Shown here: positions 1 through 8,826 of the stretch, in pieces
Numbering within the stretch: the stretch's first letter is position 1
How the letters are laid out: each line of letters opens with the position of its first letter
DNA from: Dehalococcoidia bacterium
GTDB lineage: Bacteria; Chloroflexota; Dehalococcoidia; UBA3495
Direction: 5' to 3'
DNA: 64,000 bases
Assembly (NCBI GenBank): GCA_030753265.1
Contig: JASMCQ010000088.1
Coordinates: forward strand, 62,001 to 126,000
Made by a program: the position numbers and the translations under genes
Notes under the pieces: generated by a model
Database searches by the model: none
Seen by the model: the letters and a program-made list of their open reading frames with translations, nothing else
What the model was told of the DNA's origin: nothing

Positions 1-113
1 GGTTTGTCGACTATCTCTCAAGCGAACTCATTTCTCTACCAAGCTGCAAAACCTACTGATCCAACCTCCAAGTGTACTGGTTTTTGGACAAGCTTCCACA
101 CGCTTCGAGGATT

Positions 114-158
114 CATCCTTCAGTATCCCCTTACCTGAAAAAGGGATACTGAAGGATG
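114..158. repeat. Perfect 16-bp inverted repeat (hairpin)
   Basis: Positions 114-129 (CATCCTTCAGTATCCC) and 143-158 are exact reverse complements around a 13-nt loop. Neither strand has a T-run directly after the stem, so a classic intrinsic terminator is not supported. It lies about 100 bp beyond the end of the minus-strand arylsulfotransferase-like gene. It could be a mobile-element remnant or a transcript-end hairpin. The rest of positions 1-260 shows no gene. Confidence 0.6.
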
Positions 159-260
159 CCGCCCATCAAACGAGCTCCGCGTCAAAACATCTCAAAGGTT
201 CGGCGCCACTATCACTTTGGACCCGGCGCAGCTAGACGTCTGCCGGTTGGACAGCATTCG

Positions 261-1358
261 TCACGTCGCGTAAAGGTGGTTTAGCCAGGCAAATCCCTTC
301 GGGTCCAGGTCCTTGCCCTTGAACCCGGAAAAGTCCGGGCTGTACCGGTAGGCGCGGAAAACCCGGTTCGCGTTGCCGAACCGCTCCCCATAGCCGTGGA
401 AGGGGTTCACGTACTCCCACACTATCGTGCCCTCGTGGGTGACCTCGAACAGCCTGCCGGTCATTCCCTCGCAGATCAGAGTGTTTCCATTGGGAAGCCG
501 CTGGGCGCCGCTGATGAAGGCGCTGAAGAATTCCCATCCGGGCCGGGTCTGGTACTCCCACCGGATCTCCTTGGTGGCGGGGTCCACCTCGACGACCCTG
601 GAACGCGGAAAGGGCGCCGCGATTGAATGGAAGCCGTTATCGAAGATGAGCAGGTTGCCGTTTTCCAGCAGGTTCGGGTTGTGAGGGTGCCCCAGTTGGT
701 TCCGGCCCCACTTCCAGGCAAACTCGCCGCTCTTCTTGTCCACAATCGCCACGGTGTCAAGCACCCGGAAACTGACCAGCACGTTCCCGTCGGGAAGGAC
801 CAGGCAGGTGTTGGTGTGGGTCCACTCGTCCCTCCGGTGGATAAGACAGATGATGTCTGTTTCCGGGTCGAGGTGCTGGTAGGCGTGCCACTCCCAGACC
901 GTCTCCTTGGCGGGAGTAACCTCCCTCAAGTAGTCGCTCCAGATTCCGGCTTTGTTCTCGGTACCCGGGTGCCCTCCCTTGATCCGCTTGGCCAAGTCTG
1001 GGGGGACCAACTCCCAGCCCAGGACCATGGTGTTGCCATTGGCCATCCGGCAAAAGTCGTGGTGTAGGGTGTCGTCCACGTACTCCCACAGGGTCTCACC
1101 CCCCCAGCCCATCTCCATGACGACGCCGCCTTTCCCTCCGAATGGTACGGGGGACCTATCCGTGTGTAGTCCAACCAGGAGGTTACCGTTCTCCAGCAAG
1201 TAGCCGTAATCGCCGGGGCGGTAGGGCAACTGCCAGCGGTGGACCACATTTCCCCGCATGTCTATCAGGTAGACGTTGGCGCCCTCCAAGGGCGCGAAGA
1301 GCGTGTAGCCGGGGAACGCCTTCTCGGGGCTGTGCTGGGTCAGTCCTAGCTGCCTCAT
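261..1358 (-). CDS. Arylsulfotransferase (ASST)-family beta-propeller protein
   Basis: A 365-aa protein with repeated motifs of the type NGN(L/T)L, GxxxWE(Y/W) and VVExDPxTKEIxWEY, typical of the arylsulfotransferase / PQQ-like propeller fold (ASST-type families). Repeats occur throughout, for example LLENGNLLV, MANGNTMVL, LPDGNVLV, LLENGNLLIF and LPNGNTLI. His residues in the HHDFCRMANGN and HTNTCLVLPDGN contexts resemble the sulfotransferase His positions of the family, but the catalytic assignment is inference. No signal peptide or membrane segment is evident, unlike periplasmic AssT, so it is probably cytoplasmic. The ATG at 1358 gives a full-length protein. It is transcribed alone. It could instead be a propeller with no sulfotransferase activity. 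Confidence 0.75.
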   Translation of the reverse strand: MRQLGLTQHSPEKAFPGYTLFAPLEGANVYLIDMRGNVVHRWQLPYRPGDYGYLLENGNLLVGLHTDRSPVPFGGKGGVVMEMGWGGETLWEYVDDTLHHDFCRMANGNTMVLGWELVPPDLAKRIKGGHPGTENKAGIWSDYLREVTPAKETVWEWHAYQHLDPETDIICLIHRRDEWTHTNTCLVLPDGNVLVSFRVLDTVAIVDKKSGEFAWKWGRNQLGHPHNPNLLENGNLLIFDNGFHSIAAPFPRSRVVEVDPATKEIRWEYQTRPGWEFFSAFISGAQRLPNGNTLICEGMTGRLFEVTHEGTIVWEYVNPFHGYGERFGNANRVFRAYRYSPDFSGFKGKDLDPKGFAWLNHLYAT

Positions 1359-1741
1359 GGTGTCACTATCCTTCGAGTGCCTATTAATCGTCTTCGCCTG
1401 CCAGCATCCGCATGGGTTGCGGGCCGTCGATGGTCAGCGCCATTATAGGGGCATGCCGGCCGGTTAGGTCAACATTGTTAGGAGCCACGGTCCGATTTTC
1501 AGACCAGATTCCAGCGATGGGCCGGCATCTCGAGACGAGCCCATCGAGGGGCCGGAAACTCGGCCGAACCTGCCTTCGTCGCCCGGTGAGCTGGGTTAGG
1601 ATGGTTGACCGGGGTCGTGGGTGATGTTAGCGTCCTTCTCATCGAGGACGACGCCTCACTTGGACCCGGAGGGGTTGATCCGGATGATCCCGGTCTCGAC
1701 GCCATACGGCAAGCATTGAGCCGGTTGCGCAGGAAGCATTG
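1359..1741. other. Intergenic region, no supported gene
   Basis: About 380 bases between divergently oriented genes. Short open frames here have no recognisable domain or good start. The promoters of both flanking genes presumably lie here, but I see no convincing -35/-10 pair. Confidence 0.5.
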
Positions 1742-2367
1742 ATGACCGAAGATAGCAGGCTCCGATGGCTGCACACTGCCCGGAACCTTCAAGAAATGGA
1801 GGATCGGTACAATCAGTGGGCCCCGGAGTACGACGCAGATTCCGAGAATGATTTCGCCTACAGCGGCCCTCAAACAGCCACGTCGCTGCTGTCCCGTCAC
1901 GTGCCATTAGGGGCCAAATTCTGGACGCCGGAGCCGGTACCGGACTCGTGGGCCGGTGCCTGGCCGATCTTGGGCACACCGATCTAACGGCCATGGATAT
2001 GTCGCCGGCGATGCTGGAGGAGTCCCGCGCGAAAAACCTGTACCGGGCTCTTCACCGGATGGTCATGGGCCAGCCTCTGGACTTTCCCAGCGACACTTTC
2101 GACGCCGTTATCAGCGTGGGAGTATTCATCATTGGCCACGCCCCGGCTCCCTCCTTCGACGAACTGGTGCGCGTTACCCGGGCGGGAGGCCACTTGATCT
2201 TCACGATACGGCTCGACGTATTCGAGACCGGTGGCTTCGACCGGAAGCTGGCTTCGCTGGAGGCGGAAGGCAAATTGCGGTTGGTGGAGGTCACCGGCCC
2301 TTTTGCCCCTATGCCGAAGAGCAAGCCCGGCAGCTTCTCCCAGGTTTGGGCCTACCGGGCCAGCTAG
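1742..2367 (+). pseudogene. SAM-dependent class I methyltransferase, frameshifted
   Basis: The ATG at 1742 follows AGGAAG at 1731-1736 at normal spacing. The first part reads MTEDSRLRWLHTARNLQEME...YNQWAPEYDADS and runs to ...PLGAK. Motif I then appears in the -1 frame as ILDAGAGTGLVGRCLADLG, followed by DMSPAMLEESR, PLDFPSDTFDAVISVGV and RVTRAGGHLIFTIR, all canonical class I methyltransferase motifs. The two frames join at the AAA at 1916-1918: one missing A would restore GAKILDAGAGTG. No slippery heptamer is visible, so this is either a real pseudogene or a homopolymer sequencing error. If intact it would be a methyltransferase of about 209 residues, substrate unknown. Confidence 0.8.
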
Positions 2368-2765
2368 ACCAAGCGCCGGCTTCAAGGGCCGGGCGGGAGC
2401 CTACCGGCGGCGGAAGCGAAGTCATCCCGCCGGAGCGGCGGTTTCGCTAGGGCCGATTCCGGCCGGCGGAGTGGGAGCGTGTCGTTCCGGCCGGGTTGCT
2501 GAGGCGAGCAGGCCGGTCAGAGCTTATCCGGGAGACGGACGCCTCATGTGAGCGGGTCACCCTGCAATTCGGATGGCGGTTGACGGGTTCGAGATGCCGT
2601 CTTATAGTTCGAGGCATTCCAGATGCCCGTTCAAACGCTCGCTTGCCCGCAACGTTGCCCGCGGTAACGGCGGTCAAGTCAACGGTTGTTCTGGGTGGAT
2701 TCAAGACCCATCGCCCCAGTCACCCACCATTCTGCCTCGATCGATAGCTTGACATAAGAGAGAAT
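2368..2765. other. Intergenic region, nothing recognised
   Basis: About 400 bases between two plus-strand genes. No open frame shows a domain, and I see no clear terminator or promoter. Confidence 0.45.
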
Positions 2766-3413
2766 ATGGAACCGTTTTTCAATCAAGACTTTTTCCGGTC
2801 GCTAACTACAACTTTCCTCGGTGCTATGTTCGCTATCCTCGCGGCAATCGGCGGTTGGTGGATTGGCGGCAATCAGCGGAGGAAGGCCGATTCTCTAAGG
2901 CGCAGCCAACTGGCCCACGCTCTGGCGGAAACCCTCGAAGACAACCTCGGTTTGGCCAGATCCGCGAGTCAACTACGAGACCAGGGACTCCTCACCGTCA
3001 ATGTTGACCTCTCGTTGTTGGATGCCACGCGCACCCTCAAATATGAGGTCTTCCAGGACATCAATCTCAGCCGCGACATCGATGAGATCGACTATCAGTT
3101 GGCATCATTGCACCGGCTGATTGCCCTTCGATTTGAGATGGAATATTCTGGCACAATCCTGGCATTCTCCGGGCGAAACCAACTGAGGACGAGCCTGAGT
3201 TCGCTGATCAGGGAACGAAGTGAGGAACCGTTGGAGTATGAAAGACGCACGCAATTGGTGCGGCGTCTCAAGAGAATTGCCGCCGCAAGGTCTCGAGTGC
3301 GGGGTTTGGGGAAAGCGAAGAAAAAGGCTTTGGGGAAACCAACCGGGAACGCAAAGGAGCTTACGGAAAGGGAAGAGCAGAGGAACGATCCCGAAGAAAC
3401 CTATCCAGGCTAG
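2766..3413 (+). CDS. Hypothetical membrane-anchored protein with charged C-terminus
   Basis: A 215-aa protein. A single hydrophobic segment at about residues 12-34 (SLTTTFLGAMFAILAAIGGW) is followed by a positively charged stretch (NQRRKADSLRRSQ), suggesting an N-terminal anchor with the bulk of the protein in the cytoplasm. Residues 40-150 look helical. The C-terminal 50 residues are rich in Lys, Arg and Glu and low in complexity. I recognise no family. The start is the ATG just after an AGAGAG tract. It is not clearly in an operon with either neighbour. Confidence 0.55.
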   Translation: MEPFFNQDFFRSLTTTFLGAMFAILAAIGGWWIGGNQRRKADSLRRSQLAHALAETLEDNLGLARSASQLRDQGLLTVNVDLSLLDATRTLKYEVFQDINLSRDIDEIDYQLASLHRLIALRFEMEYSGTILAFSGRNQLRTSLSSLIRERSEEPLEYERRTQLVRRLKRIAAARSRVRGLGKAKKKALGKPTGNAKELTEREEQRNDPEETYPG

Positions 3414-3453
3414 AAACGCAATCTGGGAAACCGTGATCGAGACGGAAAATGCC

Positions 3454-3740
3454 GGCGATGTTTACCAGGACCTGCTCTATCCGGCCGGGGTCCACCCGGA
3501 CCAAGCCAGGGTCCGGCGTCGGCTGGAACACCAGGTCGATGTTCTCTCCAATGAGGCGGCGCAGCATCTGGTCGGTTTTGAGCACGAGTTGATTCAGGTC
3601 AACAAGTTGCGGCTCCACGGTTTGGCGGCGGGAGAAGGATAGGAGCTGTCCAACCAGCGCCGCGCCCCGTTCGGCGGCGCCTTGAACCTGCAGGAGGCGC
3701 CCGAGGGCCGGGTGACCCGGTGTGAGTTCGTCGATGCGTT
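3454..3740 (-). pseudogene. Remnant of a PAS/hybrid-type sensor histidine kinase (dimerisation region only)
   Basis: On the minus strand the peptide HPALGRLLQVQGAAERGAAL..LLSFSRRQ, then a LDLNQLV-like stretch, MLRRLIGENIDL, and RVDPGRIEQVLVNIA closely follows the DHp-to-HATPase linker of hybrid histidine kinases (HisKA followed by HATPase_c). The phosphoacceptor HDFNNLL segment that should precede it is missing or degenerate. The reading frame also leaves the homology right after the N-box start (VLVNIA, where VNARDAMP would follow) and runs into unrelated sequence. This is a fragment truncated at both ends, not a working kinase. No full-length copy of the same type occurs in the window. Confidence 0.7.
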
Positions 3741-3942
3741 GCGCCGTCGGGCCGTCGTATTGGTATCTCTCAGTGGCGCCGACCACTTCGGCGGTGCCTG
3801 GGAAGACGACAGGAGCATGCTTGGCGGGCCGGGCCGGGTCGTGCGGCGGCGTTCCACCCTGTCCACATGGCCTCATGCTCAGGATAGGCCTCAAAGGTGG
3901 TCAAAGCCGCCACCCGCCATTGCTTCCTTCTTGAGGATGCCC

Positions 3943-3976
3943 AAAAAAGAAGGCCCCCGGATTGCTCCGAGGGCCT
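3943..3976 (-). terminator. Intrinsic terminator, minus strand
   Basis: Read on the minus strand, a 10-bp stem (AGGCCCTCGG / CCGGGGGCCT, one mismatch) with a 6-nt loop is followed by TCTTTTTT. It lies about 160 bp downstream of the HTH/zinc-ribbon gene that ends at 4136 and probably ends that transcript. Confidence 0.75.
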
Positions 3977-4135
3977 CGATATGTTCCTGGGTTTGGCAGA
4001 CGGGGAAAGATTCAGTCTCCCGGCCACTGCCACCCAGCTTGGGGTTTTGCGCTGCCGGTCCTGTTCTGTGCAATCAGGCGCAACATTCGAATCTTCTGAA
4101 CATCATCGAACGGGCGGCCGCCGGCAAGGACCTTC

Positions 4136-4555
4136 TTAAATGGTTCCGTTGGTCCCGTTGGTTCCATTTGTTACATTGGTTCCGTTGTTACCGTTGTTAC
4201 CGTTGACTACGGTGCTTCCGTTGTTGCCGTTGCTCCCACCTGGCATCACAGCGCCATTCTTGCGAGGAGGCGTCTGACGACTTGACCAAGGAGACTTGAG
4301 TCCTCCGGAATTCTTGAACTCCCGTTTTTCCCCGCAATTTTGACACACTCCCTCACTGAGCGGCCCATTCGAACTCTCAATCACCCAGTGGTGGGTGCAT
4401 CGCACGAGTTCATTGAGTTTCTCCCGGTTAACCGGGGATGGCTCTATCCGTTTATAGACCCAATCTTGAACGGTCTTGAGAGGCACCTCCATCTGGAGGG
4501 CAAGCTCCCGTACACTTAGTCCTTGCTGGTTCAACCATAATTTCAAGTTCATCAT
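4136..4555 (-). CDS. Small HTH / zinc-ribbon protein with Asn-Gly-Thr repeat tail
   Basis: A 139-aa protein in three parts. Residues about 1-50 form a helix-turn-helix (LKLWLNQQGLSVRELALQM followed by VPLKTVQDWVYKR), reminiscent of XRE-type or sigma-70-region-4-like DNA-binding domains. Residues about 53-82 carry C..HHW......GPLSEGVCQNCGEKREF, a compact CxxC-type zinc ribbon seen in small Dehalococcoidia regulators (family impression, not searched). The last 35 residues are a repeat of NGNNGT / NGTNGT units encoded by near-perfect GTT/GGT repeats at 4136-4215. The likely role is DNA-binding regulation; the target is unknown. The start is the first of two adjacent ATGs, with no strong Shine-Dalgarno. 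A terminator follows at 3943-3976. Confidence 0.7.
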   Translation of the reverse strand: MMNLKLWLNQQGLSVRELALQMEVPLKTVQDWVYKRIEPSPVNREKLNELVRCTHHWVIESSNGPLSEGVCQNCGEKREFKNSGGLKSPWSSRQTPPRKNGAVMPGGSNGNNGSTVVNGNNGNNGTNVTNGTNGTNGTI

Positions 4556-4784
4556 CGGATTTCAGCTTGCCGAGTATGATTGAGATAAGGCATGGGTTCT
4601 ATTCTACTACTGCTGGCAAGACATCTCTTGCATCGACCCGAGCAGGCGGACAAGTTTGAGCCTGGGCACGCTCCTCCGGCCAGCCAGCCATTCGTTGCAG
4701 CAATATGCCGCCGCCTAATCCCTGACGCCGGCGTGCCGCGTGGTTTGGGAGAGGCTCGGTCGCCCCAAATCCTCGTTTATCGTC

Positions 4785-5507
4785 TCAATTCACCGCAGCC
4801 TTGATTGCCTGTTCCCATTCAGACGGGTCCAGAAAGTGGGGTCCGGCGCCTCCTTGGTAGGCCACCTTCCCATCCGTACCAATCAGGTACAGCCGCACCG
4901 GAGCGGCCCCGTAAGCTTCGTCGCCGGAGTTGTCCATCTCTTCGATCAGGATAGGAACGGAGATATGGAGGTCTCGGCTGCAGGTGCCGGCCGCGTCTTC
5001 CCTCTCTCCGAAGCTTTGGTGCTGGGTTAAAAGAACATTGTCCTTGATATTCCTATCGGTCTGCCATCCGTCGGTTGGGTGGGCCTCCCGCGTGTAGACG
5101 GGTAAGAACTCGACCCGGTCCCTGTAGCGGCTGTAAATCTCTTCAATGCGGCCCACCTGGTCGCGGAAGGGCGGTCAAGTGTAGCTGCTGAAGACCAAGG
5201 CCACCGGACGTTTGCCTGCGAAGCTGGAAAGCCGCATCCGCTCTTCCGATCCCATCCGCTTGAGGTTAAGGTCAGGTGGTAATTCGCCGGCGCGCGGTCC
5301 CATCTGGTCCCGCCGCAAGATTGCGTCCATTCTCTGCTGAAGGGCCTCGGAGTACTCGTTCCGGCGGGAATCCACCACGTCTTGTCGCGACTTTGCGCCG
5401 CCGGACTCGCTGGATTCCCTCTGGATTTCCTGCATGATTCGGCGAAGATCCTGTCTCTCATTTCCGTTCATGGAACTGAGAATCTGGTCTCGCTCGGTCT
5501 TATTCAC
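4785..5507 (-). CDS. Iodothyronine deiodinase-like selenoprotein (Sec encoded by TGA at 5175-5177)
   Basis: Read through one in-frame TGA, this is a 240-aa protein. Residues 111-115 are then U-P-P-F-R inside VALVFSSYTUPPFRDQVGRI, matching the deiodinase active site (FGSCTUPPF). EFLPVYTREAHPTDGW follows, matching the family motif (I/V)YIEEAHxxDGW. The fold is thioredoxin-like, and the family performs reductive dehalogenation of iodothyronines in animals; the bacterial substrates are unknown. The GTG start at 5507 follows GGGAGA at good spacing. Residues 1-95 are a charged helical extension (NKTERDQILSSMNGNERQD and onward). The TGA falls exactly on the catalytic Sec/Cys position and the frame is otherwise open on both sides, which argues for selenocysteine rather than decay. 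A candidate bSECIS hairpin lies at 5148-5164. The sel genes are not in the window. Confidence 0.88.
5148..5164 (-). promoter_or_regulatory. Candidate bSECIS hairpin after the deiodinase-like TGA
   Basis: On the mRNA, GCG-A-CC / GG-C-CGC pairs with a 5-nt loop AGGUG that starts 17 nt after the UGA. The loop has a G among its first two bases, as described for bacterial SECIS elements. The stem is short (5 bp with one A/C mismatch), and a different pairing of GCCC with GGGC nearby is also possible, so the fold is tentative. Confidence 0.4.
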
Positions 5508-5722
5508 GGCTGGTCTCCCAAATCCATGCTCGGATTCCTGCTCATCGTCCCGGGCGGGTCCGGCCCCCCGTGTCCGATTATCGCCGGCATCGTCCGGCGG
5601 CCGCAATCCGTCGACGGCAGCGAGGCCCGTGGAAAATCACGGCAGACGCCATGGCGGGCGTTAGGCCCGCTGCATTCATTTTCGCTGCCTTACTCTAGCG
5701 GCCAATACTACGCATTACGACA

Positions 5723-7060
5723 CTATACCCCATCTTGACCGCTGGCGCCATCTATCGCTATCGAGTCCGTCACCCGGCTGGGGAGCTTGGCCCTCGGTAG
5801 GCTCCAGAAAAGGAGGGCCGCCATCAGATACAAGACCACCATCGGGATGAGGGCGTCGCGATAGCTCCCGGTGGTATCGAACATCCAGCCCAAGAACACG
5901 GGCGTGCCGGCGGACATGAAACTGCCGACGGCATCGGCCACCCCTCGGAGAGTAGCGAAGCTCCTGCGGCCGAAGAAGTCACCAATCAGAGTCCAGGACA
6001 TACCGATGACGCCTTCGGGGAAGGCAAACAGGGCCGCGAAGATGAGCAGCCGCCAGAGTCCCTCTCCCGGCAGGAGGAGAACCGTCAGACTCACCGCTCC
6101 CAGGAACATGGTTATGCCCACTATCTTCTGTTTGGCCCACTTGTCACCAATCCAGCCGAGAATGATCCGGAGGGGAATCGCGGTAAAGGCAACGAAGGCC
6201 ACGACAAAGGCCCCCGTGGCTTCCGATTGCCCTTTCCACACCACCAATGGGACCATATGAACGAACGTGGCGGTGGTGGCGGCAATGCGCAGACCCTTGG
6301 CCAGCGTCATGTGCCAAAAGGTCCGGGTTCGGAGCGCCTCCTTCACCGTGAAATCCACAGTTGTAATGTGGCGGCCGAACCGGGACGACCTCACAGCTGC
6401 CACTTTCCCCCTGGCGGCGGGCGGCTTCACGTCTCCATCCGGCAGGAGACCCATGCTTTCCGGTGAGGTGCGTATCACAAAGGAGAGGGGGATCGTAAGG
6501 GCCACCATGATCACGCCTGATACGATGGCGGCGGTCCTCCAGCCGGCGCTGAGCACGATGAAGGCGACGGCCGGGGTGATGACGGCGCCACCTATCGACT
6601 GGCCCAGGTAGGTTAAGGACATGGCGAAGCCCCGGCGGCGAATGAACCAGTGGTTGATAGCGGCGCCGATGCCATTGTTGAATCCGGCGCTCATGCCCAG
6701 GGAAATGACGCCGACGTACACCAGCAGGAACGTGGGAAAGTTGTGAGTAAAGCCCAACAGAATGAACCCCAGCCCAGCGGTGATGCCGCCGAAGGCCACC
6801 ATCGTCCGGGGGCCGAGCCGGTCCACCAGATACCCGGCCACCGGCGCTCCGAATCCCCCTTCCAGCCGGCCCAGGCCGTGGGCCAGGGAGATGGCGGCCC
6901 GGCTCCGCCCGAAGTCCCGGGTCACGGGAAGGAAGTAGACTGAGAAGCCGGTAAAGTAGGCGCCGGCGGCCAGGGCATTGAGGACCGCGCCCGCCGCCAC
7001 GATCTTCCAGCCGAAGAAGACCTTGTGGCGGGCCCTGGGGGTTGTTGAACTATCCTCCAT
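5723..7060 (-). CDS. MFS transporter, oxalate/formate antiporter (OFA/MCT)-like
   Basis: A 445-aa protein with about 12 hydrophobic segments, beginning FFGWKIVAAGAVLNALAAGA. The intracellular loop motif GYLVDRLGPRTMV (GxLxDRxGxR) after TM2 and a second GWIGDKWAKQKIVG in the second half are typical MFS. The arrangement FFGWxxVAAGxxxN...P belongs to the monocarboxylate / oxalate-formate antiporter group, so the substrate is probably a small organic anion (inference). It is a close paralogue of the gene at 28273-29598. The similarity extends through the start codon into the upstream leader (TATCCTCCATGCGAGA), which indicates a duplication. It is transcribed alone. Confidence 0.88.
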   Translation of the reverse strand: MEDSSTTPRARHKVFFGWKIVAAGAVLNALAAGAYFTGFSVYFLPVTRDFGRSRAAISLAHGLGRLEGGFGAPVAGYLVDRLGPRTMVAFGGITAGLGFILLGFTHNFPTFLLVYVGVISLGMSAGFNNGIGAAINHWFIRRRGFAMSLTYLGQSIGGAVITPAVAFIVLSAGWRTAAIVSGVIMVALTIPLSFVIRTSPESMGLLPDGDVKPPAARGKVAAVRSSRFGRHITTVDFTVKEALRTRTFWHMTLAKGLRIAATTATFVHMVPLVVWKGQSEATGAFVVAFVAFTAIPLRIILGWIGDKWAKQKIVGITMFLGAVSLTVLLLPGEGLWRLLIFAALFAFPEGVIGMSWTLIGDFFGRRSFATLRGVADAVGSFMSAGTPVFLGWMFDTTGSYRDALIPMVVLYLMAALLFWSLPRAKLPSRVTDSIAIDGASGQDGV

Positions 7061-7470
7061 GCGAGAACACTACCCTTCTATATTGAAAGCCAACGGCCAC
7101 TGTAGCCGGTAATCGCCACGTACGGGCCCGGAGTTCGCCGGCCTGCGGTCGGCCGGTGCGGTCGAAACGAGGGCTCCCGAATTCGGGAACAGCGCACGCT
7201 CCCGGAGGCGGTCACGGACCGGGGCCGGAAGAAGCGTACCGGGGACACCCGGGCTGCCGAGGGATGATAGCGCGGGCCAAGGAGGCGCCGGCGTAGAGCG
7301 CGCCGCCCGCTCCCGGCACTGCGCACCATCGCGGCCGCCGGAAGCGAGCCGGGCCGGTTCAGCTACCCTCGACGCCAGAGGAGTTCCGAGGCCGCGGAGC
7401 AGTCTCAAATTGGCCCCATCACGCCACAAATGGCGGAGCCTGCCCGTTAGTCGCTCAGGCGTTCAGCGCG
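7061..7470. other. Intergenic region, no supported gene
   Basis: About 410 bases, very GC-rich. The first 30 bases resemble the leader of the paralogous carrier upstream of 29598. Short open frames are arginine/proline-rich shadow frames without domains. Confidence 0.45.
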
Positions 7471-8502
7471 TTAAACGAAGGCTTCGAGGAACCTGATGTT
7501 GGACGCGTCGGGTTTGATCTCCCCGGTCTCGACCTGTTTCACCAGTCCGGTTATGGCCTCGTTGGCCGGGGCCGCGATGCCTACTTGTCTACCGCGCGCG
7601 GTCACGTAGCCGTTCAGATATTCTATCTCGGTGCGGCGGCCTTTGAGGACATCCTGCGCCATTGAGGGCCGCCCCTCTCCCAGTTGGCCCGCGCCTTCGG
7701 CCAGCCGGTCCTTGATCTCCTCCATCACCTGGCCGTCGTCCGCCCGCCGGTACATATCCGCGGGGATGCCGTTGATGGGCTCCACTTCCACTCCCAGGGC
7801 CGCACCGGCCTTGACGACCTCCGACGCGATCCTCACCGATACGTCCACCACCACCGGCGTCGTCCGGCTCCCGGCGGAACCCAGACCGGTCAGGGCGCAC
7901 AGAGAGTTGGCCATGCAGTTGGTGGCCAGCTTGGCCCACCTCTCGCCCCAGAGGTTGTTGGTGACCTTGGTGGGCCCCACACAGCCCAACATTTCCGCGA
8001 GTTCCGTGACGCGAGGGGTGGCCATGCCGGTGAGTTCCCCGACGGTCAAAGCGTGCCTGCCGGGCATGCTGGTCCGGAGCACCTGGCCCGGCTCGTACAT
8101 ACCCGCTCCCAGGGTGATGACACATCCAATGTCCCTGGTAAAGCCCACGATGGGCGCGATCAACTCGTCGTTGATGGCGTTTTGGGCCGACACTATGAAT
8201 CCGGTGGGTTTGAGGAAGGGCAAGATGAAGTGGGTCGCCCATACGGTATCGTAGGACTTCATCGCCAGGAACACGAGGTCGAAAGGACGGGTGATACCGC
8301 CGGCCTCCCCCAAATGGACCGCCTTCACCGGCACCGTGAAATCCTCGTCCACCGCCGTGACGCGGAGGCCGTCCTGGGCCATCGCATTCACGTGGGCCGC
8401 CCAGGGGTCAATGAAGGTCACATCATGGCCCGCTCTGGTGAGGTATCCTCCAAGAGTGCCTCCAATCGCGCCGCATCCAACGATTGCCATCCTTTCGAAC
8501 AT
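7471..8502 (-). CDS. Ketopantoate reductase-like NAD(P)-dependent oxidoreductase (ApbA/PanE family)
   Basis: A 343-aa protein. Residues 5-16 carry the Rossmann motif MAIVGCGAIGGTLG, followed by GHDVTFIDPW. LVFLAMKSYDT supplies the family's Lys, and the C-terminal helical domain contains WAKLATNCMANSLCALTG. It would reduce a 2-oxo acid to a 2-hydroxy acid with NAD(P)H, 2-dehydropantoate in the classic case. Neighbours are catabolic rather than CoA-biosynthetic, so a different hydroxy acid is plausible. The ATG at 8502 is preferred because GGGAGG precedes it at 7 nt; an ATG at 8520 would add six residues. It is slightly longer than E. coli PanE (303 aa). Confidence 0.85.
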   Translation of the reverse strand: MFERMAIVGCGAIGGTLGGYLTRAGHDVTFIDPWAAHVNAMAQDGLRVTAVDEDFTVPVKAVHLGEAGGITRPFDLVFLAMKSYDTVWATHFILPFLKPTGFIVSAQNAINDELIAPIVGFTRDIGCVITLGAGMYEPGQVLRTSMPGRHALTVGELTGMATPRVTELAEMLGCVGPTKVTNNLWGERWAKLATNCMANSLCALTGLGSAGSRTTPVVVDVSVRIASEVVKAGAALGVEVEPINGIPADMYRRADDGQVMEEIKDRLAEGAGQLGEGRPSMAQDVLKGRRTEIEYLNGYVTARGRQVGIAAPANEAITGLVKQVETGEIKPDASNIRFLEAFV

Positions 8503-8826
8503 CCTGCGCCTCCCTTTCATCGTTCCCTGTCAATCTCCGTGACGCAGTGGATTATATAGCTACCCTTCGATGAAGAACAAGCGAAGGCGGATACCGGACC
8601 CATCGGGCCTCGAGAAATCGGCACGTCAGGCGAGGTTCTCCTGGCCAAGCAGACGAAGGGCCAGTGCCAAACCTTGAAAGCCCTGCACGATAAGTGGTGC
8701 AAAAACCGGGGAACGCTGGCTGGCCCCACGTGGTATCCTCTAGATAGTCAAGCGAGCGGGCCACACAATTTGAAATTTCTCGCCGGGCGAACGCGGCTTT
8801 CGGCCCGGCAGAAGGAGCGGGAAGAT
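8503..8826. other. Divergent intergenic region
   Basis: About 320 bases between the minus-strand ketopantoate reductase-like gene and the plus-strand CoA-transferase gene, so it should hold both promoters. No clear -35/-10 pair or operator is visible. An open frame runs into the CoA-transferase gene from 8674, but the real start is at 8827. Confidence 0.45.

Noticed and set aside
2231..2551. Long overlapping frames on both strands over the methyltransferase and its downstream region
   Set aside because: Arg/Gly/Pro-rich shadows of GC-rich coding sequence; the methyltransferase motifs are in one frame pair only.
8500..8520. ATG at 8520 as start of the ketopantoate reductase-like gene
   Set aside because: ATG 8502 has GGGAGG at ideal spacing and begins right before the Rossmann motif.
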